The notes under the pieces were generated by a model. The model saw only the letters and a program-made list of their open reading frames with translations. It did no database searches and was not told where the DNA came from. A DNA stretch of 64,000 nt from Lunularia cruciata (lineage: Eukaryota > Streptophyta > Marchantiopsida > Lunulariales > Lunulariaceae). Where the stretch lies: the NCBI GenBank assembly GCA_948567375.1, contig OX419756.1, positions 69,728,552 to 69,792,551 on the forward strand, given 5' to 3'. The translations under genes were made by a program, and so were the position numbers. Each line of letters starts with the position of its first letter. Positions within the stretch are counted from its first letter, which is position 1. Positions 42,556 to 55,343 of the stretch are shown here, piece by piece.

Positions 42556-44370
42556 AACTTGTTGTTTGTTTGCCATGCTCACCACAAATGTTGAGGGTCT
42601 TGAGGATATCATACCCAACCTCTTCATCAACCTTTCAAATATGGCATTCAATGTTGATCCTCCATCAACCAATGCATCCTTGATGTTGTGACCATTCACT
42701 CTCACATCAATCTTGGAGGTATATTCACAAACCTCCCATGGTGCTGGTTTGGCATCCACCACCTCTATTGATATTGGAGCTTTTTCCTTCTTCTTCCTCT
42801 TGCTCCTTGTAGAACTCAAACCACCTCTAAGCTCCTTTCCCAAAGTAGGATTCAAAGCAATCAATTGGCTCATTGTGATGTTAGCCTTGTGACTACCAAC
42901 ACCCTCCAAGAAATTGTAGTTCCATTTTTGCTTTGAGATCAAGGAGTCCTCCATCCCCAACTTCTTCCTTGGAGTCTTTGTTGTTGATGGTGTTGAAGTG
43001 CTTGCATGAGTGCTCCAAGTAGCCATAGGAGTATCTTGGCTAGGAGTAAATCCTTGAGAAGAGTGCATGTCCTTTGCAAAATGAACTCTCTTCTTCTCTT
43101 CTGCCAAAAGATCCAAATGAAGACCTTTGGAATTTGAGCACTCCCCCTTCTCATACTTACTCTCAGCCACATCTATAGATGTTATTCACTTACCTTTGTT
43201 TGGATTAGGAGCCACTTGGGTTTCACTACCTCCCTCTTTTCCTCTATTGGCTCCCTCATAACCCCAACCCCCATGGTAAGTGGAATTTGGGTAATTTCTT
43301 TGAATATGGCCTCTTCCTCCACAACCAAAAAAATTTCTATCATGTTCTTGATTTGCAACCAATCATGTTCTATCATATTTGGCCTTGGGTTTCACTTGGA
43401 GCCAATTGGATTTAACTCCCTCTTTCTTTCTCTCTATTGGCTCCTTGATAACCTCTTCCTCCATGGTAAGTAGAATTTGGGCAATTCCTTTGGACGTGAC
43501 CTCTTCCTCCACAACCAAAGAAATTTCTTTCATTGAAATTTTTGGTTTGTTGGCCTCCTCTATATGGATAACCTCCATATCTTCTAGGCACTCTCCCCAT
43601 ATTCTGATCAACCTTTGTTTTCTCCCATAGTTGCACAACATTGATCTTGAGATCTACAAGTTGTTTTGTGATAGTTTGAATCTTTTGGTGGAGGTGCAAG
43701 AACTAGAGAAACTACTACTTGTGGTGCAACCCTTACCACCAAAATATCAGAAGTTCCACCATACTTGTAGCCTTGAGGAGAATACACAACCCTCTTCACA
43801 ACCAAATCACTATCATCCCCTTCCAAACTCTCCTCCATACGAATTGCAATCTTGATAGCTTCAACCTTGGAAGGAGATTTTTTATATCTCACCTGACTTA
43901 TAATCTATGGTCTCAACCCTCCCACCAAATTTTTGGTGAGCATGGCCACTATGCCAATCATAGTAGTCTCTACATCATCCCCACCCTTCCTCAACATATG
44001 CAAAATTTGGACTCTAACTTCTCCACTCTTTCCACATAAGCTCTCACTTTCTCTCCGTCTCCTTGCTTGAGAAAAGTAACCTCACTCATCAATCTCACAT
44101 AACTCTCATTTGGAAGAAAGTTCTCAATGAGTGTTGAAGTCAAACTCTCCCAAGACTCTTCTTGCTCATCTCTCCTCTCTCTCTCTCTCTCTTTGTATTC
44201 TAACTCATACCATGTAAGTGTTGCATCCTCAAAGAAATTTGGTAATGATGAGGCCCACTCATTCTTCCTCCTTTTCATTATTTTCAACACAAGCCCTCTT
44301 GAAGTCTCTCAAAAAGGCCTCCATATCTTCTCCATCATTGCCAAAGAAAACCGGAAGTTTCCTCATCTTA
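42556..44370 (-). pseudogene. Element F gag-protease remnant
   Basis: Frames at 43991-44290, 43608-43892, 43412-43699 and 42307-43170 match element C Gag in order. The zinc-knuckle segment occurs twice in tandem (43379-43537 and 43196-43344). The protease active-site segment reads LVDGGSTLNAI. Frame changes make it non-functional. Confidence 0.82.
43196..43537 (-). repeat. Tandem duplication of the gag zinc-knuckle region in element F
   Basis: About 150 bp (the knuckle plus the Gly-rich segment after it) is present twice, at 43196-43344 and 43379-43537, where C and D have one copy. The two copies have diverged from each other. Confidence 0.8.
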
Positions 44371-44595
44371 GTCCCTCACTATCTTCCTCTTTTCTCTCAA
44401 TTTTTTTCCTTTTTTTTCTCACTCTATAACTAATAAAGTATGTACATGACTAACACCATTTGAGAATGATTCACCCTAGAGAACATACAAGGTTTAGGTT
44501 GCTCCAAAATATCTCTAGCAACATCAAATCCTAGAGTGCATATTAATTGAACTCTCCTAATAGTTTATCCATAAGTTGAAAGATTATCCTCCTCA

Positions 44596-45045
44596 CTAAT
44601 CTTGAGAACTAGCTGATGAAGGTGATGGTATTTTTGTAGCTATACTTAGACTCTCTCCAATATCTTTCACCAAACTCTCCAAAAGTGCTTTTACTCCACT
44701 ACATTCATGTCCTTTTGGAAGTCCTTCCATTCCATAAACCTCACACAACTCCTTGGTCTTAGATCTTCTCCCTCCCAATCTTGGTGAAGAAGGTACAACA
44801 TGCAAACCCAAGTCAAGCAAGCCTCTCCTTTCCTTCCATCTCTTGCTCTCAAAGGTCAATGTACATGAAATTGCCTTATGTCTCTTCTCTCCACAAATAA
44901 ACCACTTAGACTCACTCTTTCCTCCAAGTGGTGTAAGCTTTTGGATCCTCTCAACACTCTCTTCAAATTCTATTCTAAATTCTCTTTTCCTCAAATTCAC
45001 CCCTACAATCACCTCAAACCCTTGGAGAACCTTGCATAGCCTCAA
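44596..45045 (-). pseudogene. Element F upstream zinc-knuckle ORF
   Basis: 149 codons homologous to 25225-25722 of element C. The first knuckle reads KWFICGEKRHKAISC, so its first Cys is lost. The second cluster reads CEVYGMEGLPKGHEC, also missing a Cys. It is open in length but has damaged ligands. The leader of element F continues upstream to 45662 without any other recognisable gene. Confidence 0.6.
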
Positions 45046-45662
45046 TTTCCACTCTTAGTGACACTCCATGTTGGCAAGATGGATCTAAACACTCAAAAAA
45101 TGTTTTTCGTTGCTCTCACACTCCTCATGCATGAGATCTCAACTTTGTAGAATTGACCCTTCCTCACAATGTCACTCATATCACTCAATTGGTATGTTCA
45201 AGTCTTCTGAAATTTTTCCCACTCAATTATAACTTTTGGATATTTCTCTTTGCAAAATTTCAGATCTTTTCATAGAGCCATTTGGCCTAGACACCTTTCT
45301 ATTCAACACACATACTTTAGATTTAGTGTGAAAACCACTCCCTTCACTCTAAAAGCTCATAACTGGCTATGCAAGAATAATCTCTCTCTAATTTCTATGC
45401 CAAAAGAGAGGATACATTACACTAAATTTTCTTAAAAGTTTTCAAAAAAAATCCATTGAAAATTGAAGAAATGGAAGACTCTGTAAAATTTTCTAAAGAA
45501 CATGCAATTACGGGAGCAATTTACACTATCAAATTCCAAAAATTCTAGCTCAATGCACATAGTAACTCTCATAATAAATTCAAGTGTGCTAATTGAAATT
45601 TAGCCCAAGCTATGTGTGTAAAAATTCAAGTCTAGATCTCAAACTTGAGATTTTTCCCAAAA

Positions 45663-47902
45663 ACCACCAATGTCTCGTTGTGGTTTACGTAGCCCCTATA
45701 AAAGTGACTAATCATTTTTATCTCCACATTAGTGGGGTAGGTTGTCTGCCATATCCAACGGATGAGATGCTGCCATGTGAACAATCTATGTTCATGTATG
45801 TGATTGGCCATGTGGGTCACAATCTTATCATGTTTGAGGGCTATGATGAATAAAGATGAGGGCAAATGGAGAGAGGAAGGGTGTTTTAGTCGAGGAGTCT
45901 CGAGGGGAGGAAGACGTTGGGAGTGAGAGTTGTAGCAATGCGCGAGTGGTAGAACATCACAAGAAGCATTTAAGTATGAGATGTCCTATGCTCCCAATCT
46001 GCCACTCCCAAATCCTTTTCTAATCAAGCTTTAGATTTTGCACCATGATGGCTTACGGGACTGGTTGGTGGCATGTTTCGGGGTGGTATTCGTGGAATCG
46101 GTGATGGGAAACCTGGATCCTATTGTCCTTCTGGTGCTTTCTTATGAGCATGTTTGGGACTTGAAAATATATGTGCTTCTATAGTTAGTGAATGCTTAAA
46201 TTTTTTCTCAGAAGCTCCAAGGTGGAGTTGTGTGGTCCATTTGTCAAAAAATAAAAAGACTAAAGGACAAATGTGCAAGAGATTGGGTCCCAAGAGAAAA
46301 TTTTGGAGTTTCTCAACCATTGAAGGAGTTCAAGGAGACCAATTGGGGAAAAAAGGGCATGGTTGGAAAGAGGAGCTGATAGGCTACAATCTGGAGATAG
46401 AAATCACATGATTTGAGCTGATTATGAGAGGGATATGATCAATTGAATCAAGTGGGTAATATTCATACCCAAGAGCACAAAGTAGGCAGTTGAGTGAGCT
46501 TCTTTAGACATTTTCATTATCTGTCAATGGGATTGGAGAAAAGACAAAATATTTAGAGTATTGAGCACCAGAAATTTTAGTTTTGAATCAATCTCAAATC
46601 AGGTCTGGTTGATTGAAATTGAAGCTCTGGAGGTGTAAGGTGATGGAGAAGAGCTAATGATCAGGTTTAGAGTTTTGGTCACTCCCCAAGTTGTGGTTTG
46701 AGAAACCTTATGAAAATTTACAGTCTTGTTGTTGGTTAGGGTGTGCACCTTTGTGTGGCGGTTTCATGTGAATTCTTCAAATAGACAATTTAGGGTCTTG
46801 GATCAAGTATACATGGGTCTGTAGAGGTTACAAGTTAACCAAGCTTACAAGTTAACTCAGCTCAAAAATTGATCCATATTTAGTGATTGGGGTTGTATTA
46901 GGCCATAAAACTTTACAGAGTGTTAACCAAGAGCACAAAAAATTACTATGGAAAATTGAGTTGGCTCTGGACTCATAGAGAGTGAGATCTAATGCAACAA
47001 GTTTTACTAAAAAGATTATCGTAAGAGAGGAGCATTTTTTCTTCAATCCTAATTGAATGTCAATTCTCTCACTTTTGTGACTATGATTGAGAGTTCAGAT
47101 TTCTAGAGTGTTTTGTGAGGATCAAGTGTCCATTGGATTTAGAAATCAGGGGAAAGTTGGCAAGAACCAGGGGCAAAACACTAAAAAGGGAATTTCAAAA
47201 TTAGGGTGAGAGTTGCAAAAACTTGGCCAACTTTGAGAGCTTTTCAAGGGAGTTATAGTGATCTGATGGAAGTTTCTTTTATATTGTTGGAAAGCTTATG
47301 TCACAAGCTTTCCATTGACTCCTAGAAAACTTGAATATAATTTATACAGAAAGAGTTAAATTCATATGAGATGCATAGAGTTTTCCCTATCAAGAAGACT
47401 TAGGAAATCCCCACATGGAGTAGGAATTTGTTGAGATTTGAAGTACAACTTGGAGTAGACTTGGAGTATAGGTTGAAATTAGCTTGATGACAGAGCACAA
47501 AGGCTTTGAAGCTCTTTTCAAACCAAAAGGCACTGAGAGTTATTGCTGCATTCATGTGATTGGATCCTCTCTTTGCTTGCATGCTTGTTTGTATGCCCAA
47601 TTGGTTTGGATCGGTGTGCGGGCGTTGCGCTTAGGTTCTTTCCTTCTAAGAGTGTTGTGTATTTCTCCTTGGTAATGTTGAAAGTGATAATAAACAGACC
47701 AGGAATGCATGTTGTGATGACAGGTTAGGTTGACCGTCACTACCCTATTCGATAGCAAGAATACTAGTTAAGAGAGTGGAGGGTTATGATTGTTAGGTAA
47801 CACGTATGTTCAGATGAGTAGTTATAGGTTTAACTATAGCCTCTAATCTGCAATCTCCATAGCTAGGCACCCTATGTGTTCGCGGAGAGAAAAGAAAAAT
47901 AT
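45663..47902. mobile_element. Unclassified 2.24-kb insertion in element F leader
   Basis: The leader of element F (compared with D) stops after CCCAAAA at 45662 and resumes at 47903 (CACTATAATC). The first approximately 400 bp match 21420-21829 in inverted orientation, with a shared start TGTC...GTTGTGGTTTA at about 45671. No coding region, LTR pair or terminal inverted repeat is evident. It could be a solo LTR or a truncated element. Confidence 0.65.
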
Positions 47903-48128
47903 GACACTATAATCCCCAAAATCTACAATCCACCTCATATTATCTTTCCAAATCCTCTCATATATACAAGATGTACAAAATCATCTCAATCTAACTCATA
48001 TAATCTTTCAAAATCCTCTCATGTGTACAAGATGTACAAAATCATCTCAAAAACATCATAATGAACTACAGTGTGTTATACCAAGCTAAATATCATAATA
48101 TCACACACATACACAAATGGATGTTATG
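47903..48128 (-). repeat. Element F leader end and 5' LTR stub
   Basis: 47903-48074 matches the leader of D (ACAAGATGTACAAAATCA, duplicated once here), then jumps directly to the last approximately 50 bp of LTR sequence (TACCAAGCTAAATATCA, CACAAATGGATGTTA). About 800 bp, including the primer site and most of the LTR, is deleted relative to D. Confidence 0.8.
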
Positions 48129-48901
48129 GTACACAATGGGTTTACTTGGAGTGGTACTTGATATCAATCTATATCTCGTGTCCTAACGAGGGAGGAAACT
48201 GACTTTAAATTGGAGTTTGATACAAGAGCACATTCAATTGAGAGTTCACTTGGAGGGAGGAACTGACTTTAAATTGGAGTTTGATACAAGAGCACATTCA
48301 ATTGAGAGTTCACTTGGAGTGTGTGCACCGTTGTTGTTGTTATGGGATACGGATGAGATTTATTTACTCCAAAAGCTCATGAGAGACATTTAACATTACA
48401 AAGAAACAAGTATATTCCAATCATGTGATAAGAGTTAACTAGACATGACCCTAAATCCTTCAAGATATTGTACTATATGATTACATTTTATTCAAATTCC
48501 AAATTTATTCTGGCTCTGTTCAATTTCCCTATAAGCAATCCTTTGCCGGGATATTAATAATAGCAACCTTCTAAGTTGTGTCGTCTTGATTCATCCAGAC
48601 TCGGTTAAGATTTTCCCATATGTACAACAAAAGAACTGATTCGATCATGAACCGGTTTCAGATAGACAATTACAGTATCTTGTACAACGATATGCAAGTC
48701 CAGTTATTGAGGTCGATCTTTAAGAGCCTTGTCACCTAGTGACTGAACCTCACTTCCTGTCAGGTCAGCTCCTACTTTCTCACTAGAGATTAATGAAGGT
48801 CCGACTCTCTCAATGTGAGAGAAGACCACTACTGGAGTTGGAGTTCGGCGCCTATATTGGGAGTTCCTCACTCTCGATGTGTTGAACTACTCAGTTTTAA
48901 T
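48129..48901. other. Spacer downstream of the peroxidase gene
   Basis: Contains the 62-bp duplication at 48191-48316. The peroxidase 3' untranslated region should lie at its right end (read leftwards from 48901), but I see no clear AATAAA signal. Confidence 0.45.
48191..48316 (+). repeat. Tandem duplication of about 62-64 bp
   Basis: The segment from GGAGGAAACTGACTTT to TTCACTTGGA is present twice in a row (48191-48254 and 48255-48316) with a couple of base differences. Confidence 0.9.
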
Positions 48902-50466
48902 CTAGTTGATAAATTGACACGTTTTTCTAATTTCTCCTGCAGATCCCGTCAACGGTTCAAGGTTGCCCATCTTCACCATGGCAGCTGAGAACTCCTCGAA
49001 CCAAGTCGATCCTCGGGCTGAAAATTCACTGACAACGCTTTTACCTGTAGTGTTGGTGATAAGTGCGGAATCGGTGATGAAAACTCCTTTGTTTGAAATG
49101 ACACTTTTGTAATAAAGGTGGTCGAATCTGGTGGCAGTTGAATCAAGAAACATGGTGTTGTTTCTGTTACCCTTGGGACAAAGCTTTTTCAGCATGCTTG
49201 CAAATTCAGGATCCAGAGTGGGATCGGTGTCGTTAAGGTTGTCGCTTCCAGTGAAGTTATAGATGTGAGGACCAACACCGTTGCAAGTAGTTCGGCCGAT
49301 GGTGTGAGCACCTGAGTATAGAATAATAGACGGGCAGAGAGATCAGATTTCTTCTTCAACGTCAGTTGACTTCGCGCCGTGCATCAGAATCTTATGATGA
49401 AGAGAAGAGAAACGTTGTAAACATAAAATTGAAAATTTTCACTAAATTTTCACTAAACTTTGCTGGTACCTGAAAGCACGATCATCTCTCTGGCGTTGAA
49501 TCCTTTGCGGGCAAAGTTATCAACCAACAGGTCAAAATTCAAAACCGGAAATGGTAGATTGGTGTTAGCGTCATCTGCCAAAGAAACGTTGCCATCTCTT
49601 CGGCCGAGATATACTGGCCAGCTTGGACCTCCAACCTGATATCAGTAAACAGTACTTGATGAGGTGGAGCGAAGAAGTTCTCTTAAATATAAATCTGCAG
49701 TTTTGAAGCTTGATCCTCACCTCACGTTACTTGAACTAGTCTCTAAATGGTCGTGAGAAGTAGATGCCCTCAAGGAGATGACTTACTTTCGCAGTGGCCT
49801 CATGTGCAGCAAGAGCAACAATATCTGCACATGACACAACACCTGGACAGGCACTTTCGACAGCTTCCTTGATGAGATCGATTTCAGGGATTCCTCGGAT
49901 TTCGAAGTTTCCAAATCCTTCGTTTTCTGCTGGACTATCAGCGGTGGAATTGAGTAGAATTGATCCATCACAACCCTGTAATTGTCAACTCGGATTAGCG
50001 TTTAAAACTAATACGTCACGGCAGGATAATCCGGAGTTATGCAAACTTACTTGGTTCGGCGTTGATATTAAGTAAGCAAATGCTGGAGCTACTCTGAATG
50101 TGGTGAAATTTCACTCATTGTACACCGTGCTTTGAATCATAATCATTGCTTGAAGAACTGGACCAGAATCTTTGCCAAGTGTGACCATCCCTCTCAGGTT
50201 GTCTCTCACTCTACATGGAGAAGAAATGGTGGGTGCCTTACCCGAACCCAGCAATCATGAAACTGCAAGCGGTTCAAAGCTCCAGCCATAGTTTTGTCGG
50301 TTGCCAGAACCTCGTCGACCACCTTAGAAACAATGGTTGTTACTTGAGGACAGGTATAGTGATAGAATGTCTCGGACAGAGGACCACTATCTGCAGCTGC
50401 ATGAGCTGTGTAAAGTGCTGCCAGAAGCAGGAGTCCGGAACATAACAAGGGTCCGCAAGAAGCCAT
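48902..50466 (-). CDS. Class III secretory peroxidase, four exons
   Basis: Exons on the minus strand are 50242-50466, 49787-49975, 49470-49635 and 48902-49311 (225, 189, 166 and 410 bp). The introns have GT...AG ends and are 266, 151 and 158 bp. Together they give 329 residues, the usual length, with the usual intron positions and phases. The start at 50466 gives a signal peptide (hydrophobic core LLLLAALYTAHA), and a longer upstream in-frame Met would spoil it. Catalytic features: distal Arg66 and His70 (RLQFHDC), GCDGS calcium loop, proximal His196 (LSGAHTIG), and all eight conserved Cys. Asn-X-Ser/Thr sites are frequent. The enzyme is expected to be a haem glycoprotein that uses H2O2 to oxidise phenolics in the cell wall or vacuole. 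Trp73 replaces the common Phe after the distal HDC motif. No lesions seen; probably functional. Confidence 0.95.
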
Positions 50467-50537
50467 CGAAGCAAATTCCCGTGTACTTGTTCTTCGTTCT
50501 GCTATCTGCAAGAATCATTAGATTGCAGTGCATGCGC

Positions 50538-50548
50538 ACTATATATGT
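50538..50548 (-). promoter_or_regulatory. Peroxidase TATA box
   Basis: On the minus strand ACATATATAGT, about 75-80 bp upstream of the ATG at 50466, a normal distance for a plant core promoter with a short 5' leader. Confidence 0.6.
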
Positions 50549-50718
50549 CAGCAACTGAAAAAAATAAAATTTCAAAGTACAACTAATTGAGGATGCATGG
50601 TAAACGAGTAAATGTCAAAGCTTTCATCAAGTCATTCATTCGATGATCTGTTTCTTTAATCAAAGGTACCCACCAGACGATGCCAATGCAATGCGATGTT
50701 TCTCAGGGTAGTATGAGA

Positions 50719-50739
50719 AGCACTCAAGGTCTGAGTGCT
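50719..50739. repeat. 8-bp-arm inverted repeat upstream of the peroxidase
   Basis: AGCACTCA and TGAGTGCT around AGGTC, about 250 bp upstream of the start codon. It could be a dimeric factor site. No known motif is claimed. Confidence 0.4.
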
Positions 50740-50749
50740 GCATTTACTT

Positions 50750-53700
50750 GATACTTAGCAAGAGAGGTACTTATACCCCCGGTGCTTGTCTTGAAGTTGA
50801 CCCTTCTACTGATGTTGAGGCAGTGTTTGGAGGAATTAGTTTTAGGCTAAACAGTATTTTCAATTTTACGTGACTTGTGAACCTGTAGATGTTGCTCGGT
50901 TTATGCAGTGAGACTAGGCGCATGGATCCGTGGCTAGCGGTTATTACGCCAATATACGTAATATTAATCTCGAGGTAATTGGTTTAAGTATCATTGCTTT
51001 TAGCATGAACAAGGAGACGATTTACTGAATTACTGGAAGAACACGTTAGGACCACATCTTGTGCTAGGCACATACCTGACCTGAAATTGTATGTGATTTT
51101 GCGAATTTTCAGATCATTTGTCTGTAATTTCCTGCTTCCAACATCCCTGGAATCGTTAACACCATACTCGGTTGGATACAGAGCCGTGATCGATTCTATA
51201 TCTTAAGCTCTAGATCTGCTCCAGATTCTGTTGAAGTTCTCGGTAACCTTCTGATGCCTCATGCCAAGGAATCAGAAACTCCGTCACTGGCAGGCGACTC
51301 CCTGGTTTCCGCATCACGAATATTGCTGACCAGATGAACCGTTCGAGAACACCGCGTCTCGACGGCACCGTGTACATATGCTGTTCGAGAATCTAACAGC
51401 TGAATTTTGATCAGTTGCTACGAATATGGTTCTCATATTGTCGATGACGACAAGTAACTCTAGACTTGTCGTCAATCACTCGCAATCAGGATGATCTGTT
51501 TCAGAGAAACATAGATATGCAAGGCATATAAATTGAGTCGTGCACGTGAGCAGTACTAGGCACTGTTCGGACCGGTACCGATTATGCCCCATGTTGATAT
51601 GGGTTAGGGTCCGTGCAGATAAACAAACTTCATTTATACATCTTTTCTATGCACTGTACTTCCCAAGAAAACTAGTACTTGTACATGACCTATGCCCCCG
51701 AGCATGTGGAGACGTCATGACAGCGTTGCAAGCTACGTGCATATGTGACCACTTCGATTATAGGTATCCTGCATTACATCCTGATCTAGAGTTGACACGC
51801 GATTTACCTTTCACAGACGTTCGTCAGAGATACAATTGTGATGTAAATATATCTTAATTTCCTCTTATGTTTGAACAAGAGATGTATTGTGAAGTATAAG
51901 CTCTCGGCCGGACGTGGTGACCTCAGAATCTGCTCTTGAGTATCAACTGATCGCTCTCAGACTTTTCATATATACCAGCAGTAAATCGGTACACAATTCA
52001 CTTACATCATTTCGATTTGTATATGAGTAGATGTCAGTTTCCTTAATCTGGTCACCCAAATTTGCAGAGGACATATTGTAGTACAGGTGCCTCCATTCAG
52101 AGCCAAAGACACCAATTAAGGCTAGATCATGGCATAGGAGGTTATTCCATGTAATGCCCATAGTACTGTTCGGATCTACCTAGGTTTAGTTACTGTTGCA
52201 GTTATCTCCAGTCCTCTTTTGGGGGTCAAATATATGGGTATTCAGTGACTTACCTTAATTATGTTGCAGAACCTATTTTGACCATGGAAAGGAAGTTCCT
52301 AATATCTTTCTAGGTAGAGCTCGACGATGTTACTTTGCACTGTACTCGCGAGATGTTTTATATGTGGGACTGCATTGCTTTGTGTACTTGGTCAAACTTG
52401 GATCATCTTGGATCACGATGTTTGGACGAGAAATAACCCAGGCCAGAAAATAAGGACATTGTCTAGATCTTGAGATGCTTGTTATGCTTCCATACCTGTA
52501 ACATACTTATAACTATGCGATATTAGTGCAGTTCATGGATACGCTTAAAAGTGACAACTCTGTACAACGACTGTATATTATTTCTTCAAGTTAGTGCCTA
52601 TTTATTTCATCTATCCAATAACTAGGAATGGCGATTGAAAGTTAGTCACTTCTGAATCAGTGAACGCCATGGCCATTGCACTTACGGCTGCCTTATAAGC
52701 TGCAGTTCGTTTGACAGATGAGAACTAGGTACAATGTGCATCCTGATTACAATCTCCATCGAGTCTATTAGCTTATGCATATTGCATGCCTGTACTGCAC
52801 CTGTACAACGATTACGCTTGCCTGCTATCATCATCAAATCTTCATATTCTTCTATTTACGGTTTCTATTACCTCCTCACAGGGGTTCCCACACGTAATGT
52901 GCCCAAATATCCTTGCAGATAGATTGTTTTGACTTGCTTCGCCTTCCTGACTCTGATCCACCCTGACTCTCTCCGCACTCATTTCCTAAAATATCGCGAC
53001 CTCCCGATTAATCTCTTCGACCAACAAATGATTGGATGCTCTCAGAGCACTGTACAGTTCAGGGTTTAGCTCCTCGATCTTAGTCAAAATGATTGACACT
53101 CCAAGCCATGTCCTTCTTTTGTATGCATTTCGGATGTTAATATTAAGCAACGTCGACATTCTAAATACTCATGCATATGGGATTCAGTTTTTTACAATTC
53201 AGATGTGCTCCGGATCCATTTATTCGACTTGACAATGAACTACGTATACGAGGAAAAGTTTATGGAAGTTACCATATGCATAACTTGCAGAAATCGATAT
53301 ATTTCTGGTCTTGAGACTCCAAGGATTTATCCAGTATTTACAATGGATTCCAGTTCTAATTCCATTGACATCAGTGAGAACCATATTCAGTAAATAATCC
53401 AACTCTTTCTCCTCTCTTGAAACCACAAGAATCTTGAGGTGATCTCAAAACTGTCAACGCATTTAAATCGTAGCAATGGCCATATAAGATTCGTTGGCAA
53501 TGTACGAGCCTAAGATGGAGATGAGAAAAGGCCACGAATCATTTATCCCGGAAGTCAATTATGTCATGGTTAGCCGTACCTCCGAGACCATTGCCTACCC
53601 ATATAACATGCCAATTTATCAACTAGAGTGATCAATTCGATACGTTAGAATCTACACCGATTCCCAATCCATTACGAGGTTCTCTCTCAAATTGAGAGGA

Positions 53701-54100
53701 TCAACACTGTTTACGTGGTGAAAAATAAGCCCTACACCAAACGGTGAGAACAGAATTTCACAGAAGTGAGATTGAGCCACAATGTGGCCGGCACTGCGCT
53801 GTTATCGATGCGACTAGAGTAGTACTTTGTCATACCTGTTGGGTAACTTCCGTAAAAGTTTAATAAACCAAGTTGAACGTATGCTAAAGTAAAATGATTT
53901 GTTGGGCACAGCTGACTATGTAACTATTCTTGGTACCATGAATCGATACTGCAAAAGTGCAGATTCGTGAACCCGATTCTGGAACGGGGAACATCATGTG
54001 ATCATGAACGTTCGATTCGACAATAGAATGAAGGAATTCCAGACACACAGGACTAGCAAACTGTATTCTATCAACTCATCATGCAAGAGACAAATTCGAA
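50750..54100. other. Intergenic sequence, no gene supported
   Basis: Mixed-composition DNA, with open frames of at most 105 codons, none with a domain, splice-consistent extension or start context. No tRNA, rRNA or repeat unit recognised. Confidence 0.5.
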
Positions 54101-54101
54101 A

Positions 54102-54140
54102 CTGAAAGCAAGAGCTGAAAGCACGAGCTGAAAGCAAGAT
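54102..54140 (+). repeat. Three copies of a 13-bp unit
   Basis: CTGAAAGCAAGAG, CTGAAAGCACGAG and CTGAAAGCAAGAT in tandem. A small minisatellite. Confidence 0.9.
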
Positions 54141-55343
54141 TTCTATTTTATGAAATTTCAATTTGAAGACAATATAAGCGAGCTGACCCAGGTAAACGGT
54201 CATGGAACGTGCATTTTGTATCACCGACTTGAAGTTTTTTCTAGTCTGTAAAAGACGTCATCATTCAGAGAGTTAAATAGCGAATAATCAAATTAAAGTA
54301 ACAAACAAATTTTGATTCTTAATGGCTAAGAGCATAATACATCGTCTCAAATTAGTCCTTTCCTATTTGCTCATGTGAAAAGCTTCCAGGATGGAACAAA
54401 TAATTTGGGAAAGGATAGATCCAAGGACTTCGATGTGACATCAACTTTTCCGAGTATCCTATAGATATCGACGATCTTTTCTCTGAATCACCAAATTCTT
54501 TTTCTCCATGGGGATGTCACTTTATGACAGGAAACTATAATTCTCATGCTGCTACGTTTTGGATTCCGTATGTTGAATGTCTTGCGTCTCACGGATAGCA
54601 TTGCCAATATTAATCCCAAATTATCTTATACAGTGAAGAATTTTCTACAGCTAATTGGGGTTTCAGCAGCGACGGAGTTTAATCCGTCGTTGCTGAAATG
54701 GCATCAAACTCACTCCTTAATTTCGTGACTGCCTTTGTCCATCAGTGAATTCGCTTAAGTCTGTGATTGTGGGGTGATGCAATCGACCTCTGTTGGACAT
54801 TTGCATGTTTCTTCTGCTGAGAAGAGAAAGTAGGCAGAACGCGCTGCTGCATGAAACAGAGAGGGTACATGGATTCACTCTCCCAATCTGATTCACTAGA
54901 GCAATTGAGAAATAGATTGCGTATCCGTGATCTATGATAGATTTTCCAATGCTGAAAAGAAAATCACATTCTGTGAATGCCAAAATACTTATCAAGTGAC
55001 TGTTTATCACCTTCTGGTAAACACGATTCTGACAGAACTTTTACATAAATCTAGTGCTTCCTCCTTTCTCGATCGAACTCACTGAGCAAAGAGGAGAGGC
55101 ATTGACAAGCACTCAGGAATACAAGAGTACTTTTTGTTCATTCTACGTTGGAATTCCCGCGTACCTAACAATATTAATGAGTCAATTCCAATCAGCAATC
55201 TCATGTAAGCAGTAATAGTCCAGGTCGCAGTAGTACCAGACAGGTAGTGGATGAAAAAATCCAGTAGGACATGCTGTCAGAGAAATCTTCCAGATTCTTA
55301 TGTGAGGATTGCGTAAAAATGCTATTTAAAGCTAAACCCGGAT
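54141..55343. other. Intergenic sequence with one hairpin
   Basis: No gene supported. It contains the palindrome at 54661-54698. Confidence 0.45.
54661..54698. repeat. 16-bp-arm palindrome
   Basis: TTTCAGCAGCGACGGA and its reverse complement (one mismatch) flank a 6-base loop GTTTAA. Too short for a transposon on its own; a stem-loop if transcribed. Confidence 0.8.

Larger units (their letters stand above)
38611..48128 (-). mobile_element. Element F: old decayed Ty3/gypsy relative of C and D, with nested insertion
   Basis: The same internal order as C and D is readable on the minus strand from about 48.0 kb (leader) down to the 3' LTR at 38611-39317. Many frameshifts and stops are present. 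The leader is interrupted between 45662 and 47903 by other repeat DNA. The 5' LTR is reduced to about 50 bp at 48076-48128, and the primer site is deleted with it. No target duplication remains clear. Confidence 0.85.

Noticed and set aside
50206-50511. Longer first exon of the peroxidase starting at 50511 and reading past 50242
   Set aside because: The upstream Met would put a charged stretch before the signal peptide, and the extension past 50242 runs through a clear GT donor. The spliced model matches the family exactly.
51540-51857. 105-codon plus-strand frame
   Set aside because: No domain, odd composition, no splice partners and no promoter signal.
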